This document shows, piece by piece, positions 23,801 through 62,599 of a stretch of DNA of 64,000 nt. Under the pieces are notes generated by a model, which worked only from the letters and a program-made list of their open reading frames with translations, did not search any database and was not told the DNA's origin. The DNA lies in contig NW_019091470.1 of assembly GCF_001949145.1 (NCBI RefSeq), positions 180,903-244,902 of the forward strand, in the 5' to 3' direction. Numbering within the stretch: the first letter of the stretch is position 1; every line of letters begins with the position of its first letter. This stretch comes from Acanthaster planci. Its lineage: Eukaryota > Echinodermata > Asteroidea > Valvatida > Acanthasteridae. A program made the position numbers and the translations under genes.

Positions 23801-25163
23801 AAGTTCATGTCAGATTGACTGGATATAAAGTTTTACAGGAACTCAGTTTCCAATTCTAAAGATATCACTTTCATGAAGAAGAACATGTTACAAGTAAATT
23901 CTCGGACTTGTGAGCCCCCCTTTCTACAAGCAACAAAAGGAAGCATGTGGTTACATCATTTGGGGGGGGTTTCAATCAAGAGTGTACAGTTTGCTTTGTC
24001 ATTGTGTCTGGGCTGGTCTTTGGACTGAGCCTGTTTCTTCAGATCGTTCGCTTATCAAGTACCGGTCTGCACGTGGACCAGTGATTGATCGCCAGAGGAA
24101 GTGTAAAGTGAAAATTCAAAGTGCCAGTAGTCTGCACTGTAGAGACCACTGTGAGCACTGCAAGGATATTGCACAACTGTTGATTAATGTACCAATGGTA
24201 CGTACATGTTTGTATTGCCACATAATGCTGTCAAGTTATTCATCAGACTCGGCTGATTTTGACTTTCTGTACATGAAGCTGAATAGAAGTAGGTTGAACC
24301 ACCATCCACTCACTAGACACTCTGTGTGTACGCTTCTTGGTAGGGCCATTGTTGTGGCTTGTATTAAAGTCTTTGGAGTCCTGGAAGACACATGTTCACC
24401 CATGGTTCACCTGTGTCGCCAATGAGGCGGGCTTTTTTCCTAGGACAAACCTGCTTGTCCATTGTTACCCTTTGACAATAGGTAGGTGATGCATACTTGG
24501 GGGGATTGAAAATTTCAGACTAAAAGACATCAGTGGTGTTTGTCTTTGCTTGTATTTGAATTTAGAAACCACGAACCAAGAATAAAAACCCGTGTCCCTC
24601 TATTGTTGCCGTCTGTGCCTGAGTTCTTTATTTCCTCTCACGGATCTCTGCTGTCACTGTCAGAAATGTCCTCGCGGTTTTCATTTGTATAAAACAGTTT
24701 AGTTAACATAAAGTGGATGCCTTTTCCTGGTTTGAGAGTGCATCACCGTGCTGGACCAGGCACTCTGTAAAGGTGAATTGAAACTGACACCCTCCGGTGT
24801 TCTTTTCCCTGTTGCTTTTTTGCATCAGTGTGCTGTTTTTGAGGGATCGAGACTCCCCCAAGTTTCCAGAATCGCAGTTCCATGTACTTGTATGTACATA
24901 CGTTCATTGTACATGTACATACACATACGTTTATAAATTCCTAATGAAACAGTATAAATTGAAATGTTTCCTGGACTTTTTGTCATTCGTGGAAGGTTTT
25001 GTTGTATGAAAATTTTCAGAAGTTCTGAAAGGTAAATTTGAATATGTTGAAGGTGCCAATGATGTTCATGCTAAAGACCCTGTACTATACTACTAATCAT
25101 CCTCATAACATGTGTGAGTGTCCTTCCTCCATGGTGAGTGTAAGTACTGGTACATGTACATTG
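20851..25163. other. Non-coding stretch, no gene seen
   Basis: Contains a 171-codon plus-strand frame (23910-24425) with no recognised domain, which I treat as chance. A perfect 18-bp palindrome TGATCTGAATTCAGATCA is at 23401-23418. Two TTGACCT-type nuclear-receptor half-sites lie at 23446-23468. Confidence 0.45.
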
Positions 25164-25277
25164 TCAGTCAGTGAGTGAGTGAGTTGTAGTATGAGTTGCA
25201 TGGTAAGTTGAATTTAAGACTCATTCAGTGAGTGAGTTGTTGTATGAGTTGCATGGTAAGTTGAATTTAAGACTCAT
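25164..25277. repeat. 53-bp tandem duplication
   Basis: The block GAGTTGCATGGTAAGTTGAA plus the following TTTAAGACTCAT occurs twice with a 53-bp period. It is preceded by a short GTCAGTCAGTGAGTGAGTGA simple repeat. Confidence 0.88.
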
Positions 25278-28200
25278 CATGTATTGCTGTTTGGCTGTGT
25301 TTTTTTATTTGATCGAGTTACCAAAAGAGTGAAACCTTCACTCATTGGGCCGGACACCCCAGTGCACACGTTTGGCCCGTGCCATGCATCACCCGGCACC
25401 TTCACCCCAGTTAAAGGAAAAACACCTCTGCACCTCTCTTGGCTCCACCAACTTGGCAAACGCCCATTGAATCACCAGGGCAAATTCAAATGGACTTTGC
25501 CAGTCACAATGGTTGTTAACTGAAAAAAGAGACCAAGAGTGACCCTGAGCTGTTATGTTAAGATTAGCATGATAATCAGCTGAGGGCAACCCTCGCTGAA
25601 CCCATCTGGACGTGGGGTGGAAAATCCTGCTCAAAAGAGGTTTCCTCAATATTGATGTCTTGACATCAACTTTATCCCAGAAGCTTCGTTTCGAGTTTGA
25701 TGTTTGGTTATTATCTGTGATGTTTGCTGTCTCACACTTTCCCAACTGTTGCATTTGCTTGAAATGATTCAGCAGTTGGTTTGGCAACACCCCCGTGGTG
25801 CGCAATGGATCGGCCCTATTGTGTGGGTGATGTTGAGTGAATGGTTTGTGTACACTGGGGCCTGCTCGAAGGTTTGCTCGTAACAGCAGTCAGTAAACGT
25901 ACTGTACTACAGTGGATGCACTGCCTGTTGTCACTGAGCTGAGTGATGGAATTCAAAATTCCAGTTCCTGTTGTGTAGATTTTCCCCTGGACTTACACGT
26001 ACTGTGGAATATAGGAACCGGGGACCCATACTAACAAACAGAAATATGCAATAAGGTGAGTTGCTGCTGTGGTAGAATGTAAATGGTTTATTGTTGACCA
26101 GTTAAATAATTCTGATCAGTCATCTTCCAATGGTAAGAGCTGTGGTCAGAGCATGGAGCCAGATGGAATATTGTATGCTGTATGTAGTGTTGATGCTTTG
26201 GGTCTATTCATATCATACATCATGTTGGCGTGGTTGGGGTTACTGTTGTGGTATGATTGATAGTTTGCAGTACGCTGTACACGTATACAGTGAAGTACAT
26301 GGATACCTTCACAATATGCTTCAAGGGAGGACCCACTTGATTGAAATGACTTGTAACCAGCTTTAGTCTATCAGAAAGAGTTTGCTTGTTTGACGTGGTG
26401 TCTGTTCTCAATGGGGTAATGGTGTCCAGTTATTTCTTCATCCCATGACATCAGTAAGCTTTGACGCATTGGGGATGGTGGCCACAATATTGAGGCTTTT
26501 GGCTTTAAACCTGTCGAGTCTAAATAAGAGGTGGTCCGAAATGCTGGGAGAAAATTGCTGCCGATATTTATGGTGGTAGTGATTCTCTTATTGGAAAAGC
26601 ATTGAACACATGCTCCGTGGTTTGGTGTTTCACCTTTTGCTCCTGTCCTGGTGACCCATACCATACTGGTCCAGTGCCGTGTGTGAATGTGCCGGTTCCG
26701 GGAAGGAAGCCTGCTGGTGCAGGTGAATTATAGGGTTAAATTCACCGAAACAAGGAATATGTTCATATTGGTTATTACTTCCTGCTGTATTTGTACCGGT
26801 AGCATGCTGTTGTCATTTGAATATTTGGCGTACACAGGACTGCATTAGTAGCCATTCTGTCATGTCGATGCTGGAATAATACACGAGACTGATGAAGAAT
26901 TTCAAGAGCCACACTGTCACTCCTACAGTTCATGCATTTATACAGCGGTGAGTAGAAACCGAGTGTGGTTATGGCATATGCGGGTACATGAGGTTCACAC
27001 AATCACCATAGGAACAGAGTTGCCTTAATTTGGTTCATTTAAAAGTACTCTTTGAGGAAGTGTCACACTGCTTTGCGGGACGATGCCTTTGTAAAATACA
27101 CACCCATGCTGAAACCCTCCAATAATATCTCCTTAATATTTGTGCATACTTCTGGTGCCTCCCATTCCGATTGTAAAAATATTTTGGACTGCAGTAGAAG
27201 AGCCAACTAGGTTTAACATATACATGGAGTGCATTTTGTCTCGTTCTAGTTCCAGTGTTGTTGCCAGTCAGTTTTTGTTTGGTGTTTACATCCGCACTTT
27301 GCTGCTTGGAAAGTCAGCTTATGTCCCACAAGGTCTGGAGAAGCAATTACATTTAAACTCCAGCAAATTTATTACAGTGGGGGGGATCTGTGAGGCTGCA
27401 GTCCCTCTTCTGCCCCCCCCCCCACAGCATTAACACTGTCATTCAGGATCAAGGAGGAGGCCCCGATGAACAGCTGTTGCTGCTGTGTCAGGAAGGGTCG
27501 GCTCTCCCCTTGGAGAGAGGCCCCAGCCAGGTGCTGGCAGTGTGCAGGGCACATCAAGGCCCATCGGCACTGTCAGTCTGTTGGATGGGAGCCTGTCTTG
27601 TGTTCACTGTCTCAGCTGGCCTTGAAGAGAACCAGGCAGGTTTTTCCATTTCAAGGAAACAGTGAGATCAGTGTGTGTGTGTGTCGTGCATTGGATTTGA
27701 TGCCCTGAGATGGCTGGTTAGTTGGCAACACTGCTGCCAGTCTCTGTGCTCTTAGTAATTGTAACAGATGCGAGGAGTTCTCCTCTCCACTACAGCAGGG
27801 ATTAGACCTGGAAGAAAACACTTCAATTAATCCTCATAAACCCTCGATTGCTGGCGCAAAAATAACGCATGAATCATCAGTATTAAAGTTCAGCCTGAGT
27901 AGCTATGGCCATCAAGATGTGCATTGATGTTGTATTCCTCTTTGTAAAGCTTTTTGAAAAAAAATTAGCTGAAGTAGTTACTGCCCCTTCAACACCGCAA
28001 GATCAGCCATCTCAAGATCAGCGAAGAACCAAGGCGTAAGCAAAGTACAAGGAAATTTACAATTTCTTATTGGCCAAACTCCCATCCCCAAGAGAAGTGG
28101 TATGGTTTACTGAGTTCGCCAGGGAAGAGGTGGGGGGGGGGGAAATTAGGGGGGAAAAACCTAACCGGGAGATAACCATCACCAGCAGATTGAGTGGCAC

Positions 28201-31200
28201 GACAACTGACAAGTCTTGGGAAATGGCCCGCGAAGTTGCGAAGAAACATGATGCAAAAATGGTGTTCCGCAGCATATGTCAGTCCAAGTTCCCCAGTTGT
28301 TTCCTGGTCGATTAAAAAAAACCCCAGAAACCGAGCTGTGAAATGAAAGGCCAAATACATGCAAATGGAAACATGACCCCTCATTTCTCTAGCCGAGGAT
28401 GTAGGGCCCTATAAATCTTGGAAAGAGCTGTTTTCAAGTACTCTTCATGCGTCAGTAGATGTGCGTCATTGCGGATACATGTACATGTGCTTGTAAGTCA
28501 GTTGTATTAAGCACAAAATGTTACGGGACTTTTCTGGGGAAAATGTGGTGAAGAGGCCAAACGGACAAAGAAGAGTCGTCTGACATGAATGCATCCGTTT
28601 CCTGATGGCAAGCCATTCATTTTTGCCTTGTGCATGTACATGTATATGTAATTTGGATTTTCCCTGACTATCATGTAGAGTACATGTTGTACATCTTCAA
28701 AATATGCTCGGAGATTTTGGTGGTTTTTGTTTGGTTGAGGAAGGCACATGTACATATATACATGTACTTCGTACCTGTAGAAGTCACTCTTGCTTCATGC
28801 TTTCTGCTTGGTGCCTTTCGGAACCAGTGCCTTCAGGACTTTTCACGCAGCATGACATTGGTTTCCTATCCACGATGGATTTTGGAGTATTCTGTCACAT
28901 CCAGGTTCCTGTAAAAATGCCTCTTGATAGATTTTGGGTGGAACAGAAATTTACAGGTTATTTGAATTGGATAGGTCAGTCCACATCCTACATGTCTCGT
29001 CCCAATTCCTCCATCAGTCATCCACTAGCAGCACGGCCATGCTTCTGCCCAGAATCCAGCCCCTGTCCCCTGGCGTGGCCAAGCTGCCGACAGCAGTCGG
29101 GCTGCCAGCAGCTTGGATTGGTTCCCACTGGGACGTCCTCCCTGAGATGGTCAGGAAACCAACCCCCCATGAACTGCTCCCCGCAACAGATGTGGTCAAG
29201 TCATTGAGTCCTGAATTACATGGATTGTTTCCTTCATAATTGCATCTGGTGCACACATTCCAAAATCCATTCAATGCAGTATTACAATTTTACATCCATT
29301 ATTCTATTGCTGATCCATGGTATATTTTTGTCCTTTGTTTTGGAAGTCACCGAGCACTGACTATTTCAGTTTAAAATCTCAACATGTCTGGCACTTTTAC
29401 CGCAGACTTTCCAATCAATTTTTCAGTACTGTCATAAAACTTCTATCAACTGATATTGTACTTATATATCAGGCATGCAACTGTTTACTGTCCATGCGCA
29501 TGTAGCTATGCACTTGCTACATGTAGGGCAAATTGAAAAGCAATGTATAAACTCTTGTACATGTATTTTATGTATTTCCTTGTTATGTGCTGAGAGCAGA
29601 GTTGCGTATCTGCAGCCCATAATATGGACTTACAAAGACCGTGGAGGAGGAATAACTTAACCTTTATGGAGAATGCACAGTTCATAAATAATGGTTTGCT
29701 TCACTGGATGGAGTGTCAAAGTTACTGCTCGGTATGACTGTTTATTTCTTTTTAAAAGGCAGTTCCGTCCACCAACAGTATACATGTACAGCACTCTTTG
29801 TAAGTGTCTGTCTGGTTAGCTAGGTGATAGATCACTGCTAGCAAGACTGTGCTCAGTGTGCTGCTGTCCTGATTCTGAAAGTCAAGCTCAAATAACTTGT
29901 AAATTGCCTTTTGTTGATCAGGATTAGGGTAGACCATGATCTGACCTACATGTACCAGGGGTAGATATCCCACAAAACTTGATGTGATTTCATGCTTTTT
30001 AAAACATTTCCACTTTTTAGACTGAGCGATTTCAGGATATTCTTTGTTTGTGCCTAGATAAAAATTGGACACTCTCAAGTGTCTTGCCCTGTTCCAGATG
30101 AACTTGGTTCCAGCTTGAATGACACACATGCCTAGTATATTAAAGTCAGGAGATAGTGGCTTTGAAGTTTCCCACAATTGGGATGGCTTCTGGTTTCTTG
30201 ATTTCACTCAGGCCTATAATAAGCTGTGAACCCACTCCTTTTACGAATGAGGTTCTTGTTGAGAACGGTCCCAACTTTATCTATCATCAGAGTTGCCCAA
30301 AAGATTATGTAGGCGCACCATCAATCACACTTGTTTGCCCTGTGCCCTGTCTGTCAGCATGCTTGTGTTAGTGTCAGTAGTCCAGACCTCTTGAGTTCTT
30401 GTGGCCTTGTGGTCAGCTGGATCTGAGGTCATGGCTGTACTGCTGTGCAGGTCATTACTGCATCACAGCAGACAGGCTTGATGCCCTTGGTGCCAACTGG
30501 TGGCCTGTAGAGTTTGGGTGTATATGGGGTGGTGGGCATGATGTTCCATGGGGCTACTAGTGGTTAAGCATCATTGGTCAGATGCATGTGTTGTGTGTGA
30601 ACCTTTAGGCAATCATTTGCTGCATGTGATGGGATGCTTTACCTTGTGGTGAGGCATTGCAATAGAACTGTCAAATGGTACAGCATTCAAGGCATTGAAA
30701 TGCACACTTTTGTACATGTCCATGTACCAGTATATGGCTCAAGCAAAATTGAATTAATCTTTAAATGTACACAATGAAGGTGTTTCATTGACTTCTTGTG
30801 GTTGATGAAGATGGTACTGTACATGTATTTAGATTTAATACTGAAATTTTTTAAGTCGCACCTGCTGTCTGCTTTCTTGATATCAAAGACTTCACCATCA
30901 AAGACTAACCTTCATCAGAGTCTCCAAACCATGGAGTTTTCAACTGCATGCCTGTTACTACTTAGTAACCCTTATTCTCTGACTACATGTAGGCCTACGT
31001 TGAATCGGTGTTCGAAATGAAGCTGGTTGAATCTCCGCCTCTCTTTTCAGGGTGTCCAAGAATTACACCTTTTCACCTCTGTTGTAGGCCTATACATTTG
31101 TTTCATGAAATGCTGTGTCTAAATTCCAAAATGGCCAGTCCCCCTGGGTAAAAGCAACACATGCATGATGAAGTTCTAGTTTTCACAACGATTCAACAAG

Positions 31201-33280
31201 AAGATTATTTGTGTTAAACTTTGTTGATGTGATCCCTGAACGAAAGATATATTTGTTATAGCTATCAGTACTCTCAGATTTTACTATCAGTAGGCCAGGG
31301 GCAGAAGGGATAGAACCTGGGTTCTTGCTGAATATACAGAGCAGGGTTATGGTTAATATTTGTTATTTTTCTTTGACCACCCCAGTAGCCTGATACCCTG
31401 CGAGTGTGACCTTCTAACAACTAAGAAAAACACCAGTGCTCATGGCTTTTGACAAGTAGGCAATTAAAGCCCATTGTTTGGCATAGTTTATTCACAACAC
31501 CTGGGCACCTATTGTCCTCTGGGGAGTTCACTTACGCCTTTGTGCAAATATACTGCAATAACAGGTTTTCTTTGGGGGGGGGAATTGCATCGGTTTGAAC
31601 TTGTATAACATATAAAATAGATTGAATAGCATTGACGGGGTGGGGTACATGAATGCACAGGAAGTGGTTCAGAGGAACATTTCCTTCCCACTTTTTGCTT
31701 CGCGGAAGGAACCTCTTGATGCCCGGGCATTCACGCTCACAGTGTAAGCAGCACGCCCAACCCTGAGTTGTGTGTGTGGGTTGTTGGTGAGAGATGCACA
31801 TCCATCCATGGAGATTAATGGCAAATTCATTTGCCTACATAAGCACAGGCTAACTGCCACGTTGGTGTTGGTTCTGTGTTACCATATTGACAAATGTTTG
31901 CCCTGCTCTCTCCATTTTGTTCGGAAATTAGTTTTTCATTTCTCAGTACTGCAGTTCCCCGAAGCTATACAAACACAAATCCATATTGACGTGGCTATCA
32001 CCATGGTGCATTGACCAGTAGTCTGTTAATATGGATGCACACGTACATGTACATATACTGTACATGTACACAGTACGTGTGTCTCAGACATATTTTTGAG
32101 ATAGTGCATCAAACCGAGTTAGTAGCCAAATCACCACAAATTTTGTTATCTCTCAGTTGAGATTTCTGAAGTATACATTGCAGAGGATGAACATTTCAAG
32201 CAGTAAAACAGGTGAATAAGTATTTCACTAAAGAGTGGATGACGTCACATTTGACAAACTGAAAGAGGAAGAAGCGAAGCAGAGGAACCGTCAAGTGTTC
32301 AGCGTTGAACAAATAGAAGCCACAGATAAAGCGGAATTGTTCAATGGTTTATAAGCACCAAGATCATGATAAGCTTGATAAATTTTCAGCATACTCAGAG
32401 TTAGCGCACAAGTAGGTCCTATTTGTTGATTGTGGGGCTGTCGTTGATCGTGAGGACGACTCTTCTCCTCTGGGCTGCCATTTGGTCGTACACTGCCTGC
32501 CAAGTGTCAAGTATGTAAGATGATTTATTTTCCGAGGATTTAGCCGAGTGTAAGCTGGTTGGGGTTCATCTTGGGTCTATGAAAGCTTTGAAAAAAACAG
32601 GAAAAAGGCCAAAATGCCGGAGGATATTTTTCCACTTTCGGTGCATCATTGCCAGGGAGTAATTTTGACTGAACATGAATTTCTAGTCCCTGGCTGATGG
32701 ATTCCTTTCATGCTGAAGAATAACAAATAACTACTTAGCATCATTGACCTTTGTGATTTTCGTGCTGTGCCCTCTCAGCAACATAACCAAATCCGGACAA
32801 ATTGGAATTGTATGGATCCGTTTTTGATGATGAAGTGTGGGATACAATAAAACTGGTGCTTCTTTTTAAGGGAGGAACGCGCATAATTGCGGTATTATTT
32901 ACTGCCATGACCTTGTGCTTTTGTAAACAACCTGATCACTTCTGGCCAGGTGAATGTGCACTGCGGTGTGGACATCAGTAAATCCCTCAAGGGAAGATCG
33001 GAAGGATAAAAAAGATTGATTAAAACTGGGGGAAGACAAGATCAGAGATGGGTGCGGTTTCCCAGTAGTTTGAGGCCCAACTTCAGAATACATGTCAATG
33101 GACAGAGGAGAGAATCGGCTGGGATCCTGATCTTTATAAAGCTGATTTGGGGATTAAGGGATGAAGTGAGGAGTGAAAGATGGATGGGGACTGATCGAAG
33201 GAGTGATGAGAGTAAATCCCCCAAGGCATGGGGAAGGGCCTTGGTGAAGGGATCAGGAAAAACTTGCGAAGGGACAGTGG
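25278..33280. other. Non-coding stretch, no gene supported
   Basis: Only weak coding hints occur: a GC-rich open stretch at 27428-27639 behind a C-rich AG, and a 151-codon minus-strand frame at 29752-30207. Neither shows a recognised domain or a partner exon. The rest is AT-rich DNA with TACATGTA copies and simple tracts. Confidence 0.45.
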
Positions 33281-33560
33281 AATTGTCCGGACAGTGAGCC
33301 ACAAAGGGTCTGGGTGTGAAGACATGGTCTGGGGGAACCAAGCCTCGGAATTGTCTGGACAGTGAGTGGCGAAGGGTCTGGGTGTGGAGACACGGTGTGG
33401 GGGAACTAAGCCTTGGAATTGTCTGGATAGCAAGCAGCGAAGGGTCTGGGTGTGGAGACACCGTGTAGGGGAACCAAGCCTGGGAATTGTCTGGATAGCA
33501 AGCAGCGAAGGGTCTAGTTGAGGAAGCATGGTCTTGGGGAACCAAGTCCAGGCAATTGTC
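33281..33560. repeat. 68-bp minisatellite, four copies
   Basis: AATTGTC recurs at 33281, 33349, 33417, 33485 and 33554, giving periods of 68, 68, 68 and 69. Copies share AGGGTCTGGGTGTGGAGACA and GGGGAACCAAGCC. Because 68 is not a multiple of three, the repeat reads without stops in more than one minus-strand frame. This explains the long overlapping frames there (33042-33545 and 33134-33763), which I do not consider genes. Confidence 0.93.
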
Positions 33561-35630
33561 CTGGATTTCGGCAAGTGTTTTAACCTTTGAAGAAGTGCAG
33601 TGGGGGATGGGGTGAGGGAAAGTTGCCTTTCATGGCCACACTTTGCACCCATACACATGTACCGCACTACCACAACCTCGATAAGTTTGCCAGTTGATCT
33701 CTTTCGCAATTTTTTTGTGCCAGTTTTGGACGAAGCAAGGGTACTGGTATCGTAATTATACAAATGTAAGAAAGTTTTGGTCGTCTACGCATGGGGAAAT
33801 GAACTAATCCTTAAATGGTAGTGTACATGTTCATGTACTAGTAATGGCACCTTTTTTCTTCCATTGTGGCCAGAACTAATCATGTCTCTGATTACATGTA
33901 CATGTACATGTACATTGTCAGAGATCAAGTCTCCATTTTACGGCCAAGATCTTGAGGGGAAGAAATAAAATGGTCCCCTTCCTGTCAGTGTAAGAATGCC
34001 CTGCCCTTATCCCCATTCCCAGTTCCTGAGGGTTGAAAAGATTGAGCACTGACCTACCAGTTCATGTATGGTATTTAGACAGCTGAGGGACGGAAGGGGC
34101 ATATTTAGTCCTTGCGAATGTTTTGGTTTGTGGAGTATTATGATCCGTCTGTTTGGGATCATGGTTAGAGGTGTCTGAATCGATTCTGTGCTCTTTTGCT
34201 TGTTGCTGGGGAAAAAACAAATTCCGACGTCACCTGACTCACCCAGGTGCTGTCAGTGTTCAGATGCACCACACGTTGAAGCCACAGATGAATTTGTGGA
34301 GGGTTTATTGATTTTCAAATGCCGATACTGGAATAAATGTTAATTTTCTGAGGTACATATACCGGTAGCATCACAGTGAGTGCGTGAAGCTGCTGAGGCT
34401 GTTACCTTGCTCAGTAGAGACTGGAAGTGGTCTACCCAATAGGGATGAATCAAGGGTGAATCCAGAACTGAATTCTGGGGGGGGGACAGTGTCTGCGTAG
34501 TACAGTAATTAGGGAGAGCAAGTACACTTTGTGTGTGCCCTGTTGTAGGCCCTCAGGTAATATCACCACAGACTCGCGACTTCACTCAAACTTTTGTACG
34601 TTACTGTACCAATGTGTACGTTGAAAATAGTCTACCAGTCCAAATGGCTCTGTACCCTGTATTTGGTTGGGAATAATCCAAGGCCAACATGCGTGTGTTT
34701 GTTTTGTTCTCATTTGCTTTCAGTAATGCCATCTTCGGCTTGTCGGATTGTTTTCGTTTTGTGCAGGCTTGGAAATTTTTATTGCAGTTTGCTCTACATA
34801 TGCTGGCAGGGAATGCTACTTGCAAATATAGCGTACATGCACCGGACATGTACATGTATACATGCATAAGGTTGTGTACTTCTCTCTCGCAATTACAGTC
34901 CTCAATTATGACTTAAGCCTGGGGCGTTTTCCAGCCTGACATTTTTCCAAAGCCCTCTAAGCCAGCATAATGAGTTCTCAAGTCTCCATTCACGTCACTG
35001 GAATGACGAACGGACCAGCATCAGTTATTTTGGCAGCTTTCAAGTCATGCACACTTACATACTTACGTACATGTACAGCACGACCATGCATTTCCGTTGC
35101 TTTTCAGAGACCACCGTCTCTCTGACAGGTCCGTCTTTTCTATTGCTCTCAAATGAACCGTTAACCTTTTGTCTCCTACAAATGCATCATTAAAGTCCCG
35201 TGCATTTTGCCGTTATTATTAAGATTTCAATTTACATGTGTGCAAGTAGTTCACGGAGTACCAGTTATTTTTCACTTTCATTGCATTGATTGGTAGGTTC
35301 ACTGTAAGTAGGGCTCTATAGCTCCACAGTAGAGGTTAGCTTTTGAAACCTTGAGATCCATGTACATGCTGTTGAAAGAGTGTGGCCTTGAAGTGTCTCC
35401 CAAGTATTGATAGATACACATACATGTATGGCATGCACTTTGAACAGAGACAGACAAGGACTGTGGAAATCCTGCAGCATTCATTTCCAGACACAAGAGT
35501 GGTAAACGTTAAGCAATCACCCGTTAAGCAATCACCCGTTAAACGTTCAGAATTTGTCAAATGAGTATCCGTGAGGATGCCTTGTTTAATCTCATTCTCT
35601 GTTTCCTTGTCTTTTCTGTTTTTTTGTAGG
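33561..35630. other. Non-coding stretch upstream of the semaphorin
   Basis: No gene is seen. It includes a long TACATG repeat at 33893-33915 and a twofold 15-bp repeat (CGTTAAGCAATCACC) at 35507-35537. The promoter or upstream untranslated exons of the semaphorin may be here, but I cannot point to them. Confidence 0.4.
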
Positions 35631-35820
35631 AAACGGCTGCATGTAAACATACCGTGCACCTGACCTCCATCTGCAGGTACATGCAACGAAGCCTACAGTC
35701 TGTTTTGTAACACTCTGCTCTGTGCAGTCTCCAGTCGTCAACCTCGTTCTGCCTCTCAAAGAGGATATTTTCTATTTTGTAACCACCAGCTTGCCAAGAA
35801 AGAAAAGACAGGAGAACACT
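35631..35820 (+). other. Candidate 5' untranslated part of semaphorin exon 1
   Basis: A good splice acceptor (long T-rich tract then GTAG ending at 35630) precedes the start codon by 190 bp. The coding exon may therefore begin here and carry 5' UTR. A short internal intron (GTACAT at about 35684 to GCAG ending at 35726) is also possible. There is no in-frame ATG upstream of 35821 in this exon. Confidence 0.35.
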
Positions 35821-61317
<25,497 letters not shown>

Positions 61318-62236
61318 GTAAGACCCTTTGTAAACCTCACAATGGCGGCTACTTGGTTTTTCCTCCAGGCTTCTTACGATTATTATTCCCCCCCCTCCTT
61401 CTTTCCGTAACGTTGCTACCAAAATTTGTTGGCATCTTGCTCTTGCATCATACCATCGTTGCATTGAAAGTCACTGGCCTTTTGGGCATTAGCGCCGTAC
61501 AGGGATGTGATCTACATTTCAGGTTCCAGTACGACCCAATTTGTTATCGGACACAAGTTTTGAACTGACAAATCCAGTTTTTTTTTTTTCTTACTATGAC
61601 AGTCAGCTACATCCCTGTATCTAGACATTAACCCAAGGCAATTGTAGTGCACTGCTCAAAGATTTATATTAAAAAAAAAAATTATTTCAGAATAGTAACA
61701 GATGAATGCTCAGATGTATTCAGGCTAACAGTTACGCAGTTACATGTAGATTAACCAGTTCAGCGACTACTTAGTCTAGGCTGCAGACGTACTTTGCCTG
61801 AAAGGATTACAAACTTGTAATCGCATGTAATTAGCATGGCATGCAAACAATATTCAGAAAAGCTTGAATATCTGAAGGTTCAGTAGATAACTCAGTGGAT
61901 TATCTCAGTAGAAGCTTCACAAATTTTCACTTCATTTGGAACATTGGTCTTGTCATTCTAACTGCCCAGCTTAACATAAATTAACGTTTGCCCACTAACA
62001 TTGGCTAGTAACTTATTCCTTTAAAAGAAGCATGCAAAGTTGAGCATTAAAAGTACCCCCCCCCAAACAATTCTTTTCATTCAAGTCAACGCAATGAAAA
62101 TCCTGAAGTTGAACACTACCGGTACTAAAAATGCCCCTTGCTTGCTGACTTCACTCACAAGCTTGCTGCCCGTTGCCAAGTTGATTCATACTAACCGCAT
62201 CGGTTGACCGAAATGCATTGACCGTGTTGACAGTTG
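61318..62236 (+). other. Intron/non-coding, no exon seen
   Basis: AT-rich sequence following the last confident exon; no transmembrane-coding exon with matching phase was recognised. Confidence 0.55.
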
Positions 62237-62400
62237 GCTTTACCCTGAAGTCACAGTCAAGTTCGACCAGCAACCCCCTGGTTGACTGCTGGTCAATTTT
62301 CCACGGTACCTGGGCTGCATTTTCTGCACGGGTTAACAGGCAAAATTGACCAGTTGGGTTTGCAGATGATTTCTGATCGAACTTGGCCCTCACCCTACAA
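62237..62400. repeat. Imperfect inverted repeat, possible foldback element
   Basis: CAAGTTCGACCAGCAA and CTGGTCAATTTT in the left arm (about 62248-62300) match the right arm (about 62340-62390) in reverse complement with mismatches. The right-arm blocks, read as complement, are CAAGTTCGATCAGAA and CTGGTCAATTTT. Arms are about 50 bp. An open 104-codon frame on the minus strand crosses it but shows no known domain. Confidence 0.5.
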
Positions 62401-62599
62401 GAAAAGGTCCTGTCCTTGTCAAGGGACTGCATGTCTGTGATGTGCGTCTTCAATGTTCTGTACATGTTATTGGGTGTTTTATTTTGAAGGGTGAAAACAC
62501 ACTATATATATACATTAGACAGCTGTCTCAAGAGGACTTGCGGCATTCCAAAAATGGGAAAATGAAACGAGTCAGTATAAAAGCTCTTTGCTTTTGCAG

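Noticed and set aside
23910-24425. 171-codon plus-strand frame
   Set aside because: No domain, no splice signals, and the amino-acid composition is typical of chance frames.
33042-33763. Overlapping 167- and 209-codon minus-strand frames with repeated Pro/His/Ser motifs
   Set aside because: Produced by the 68-bp minisatellite; the period is not a multiple of three and both frames are open, so coding is unlikely.
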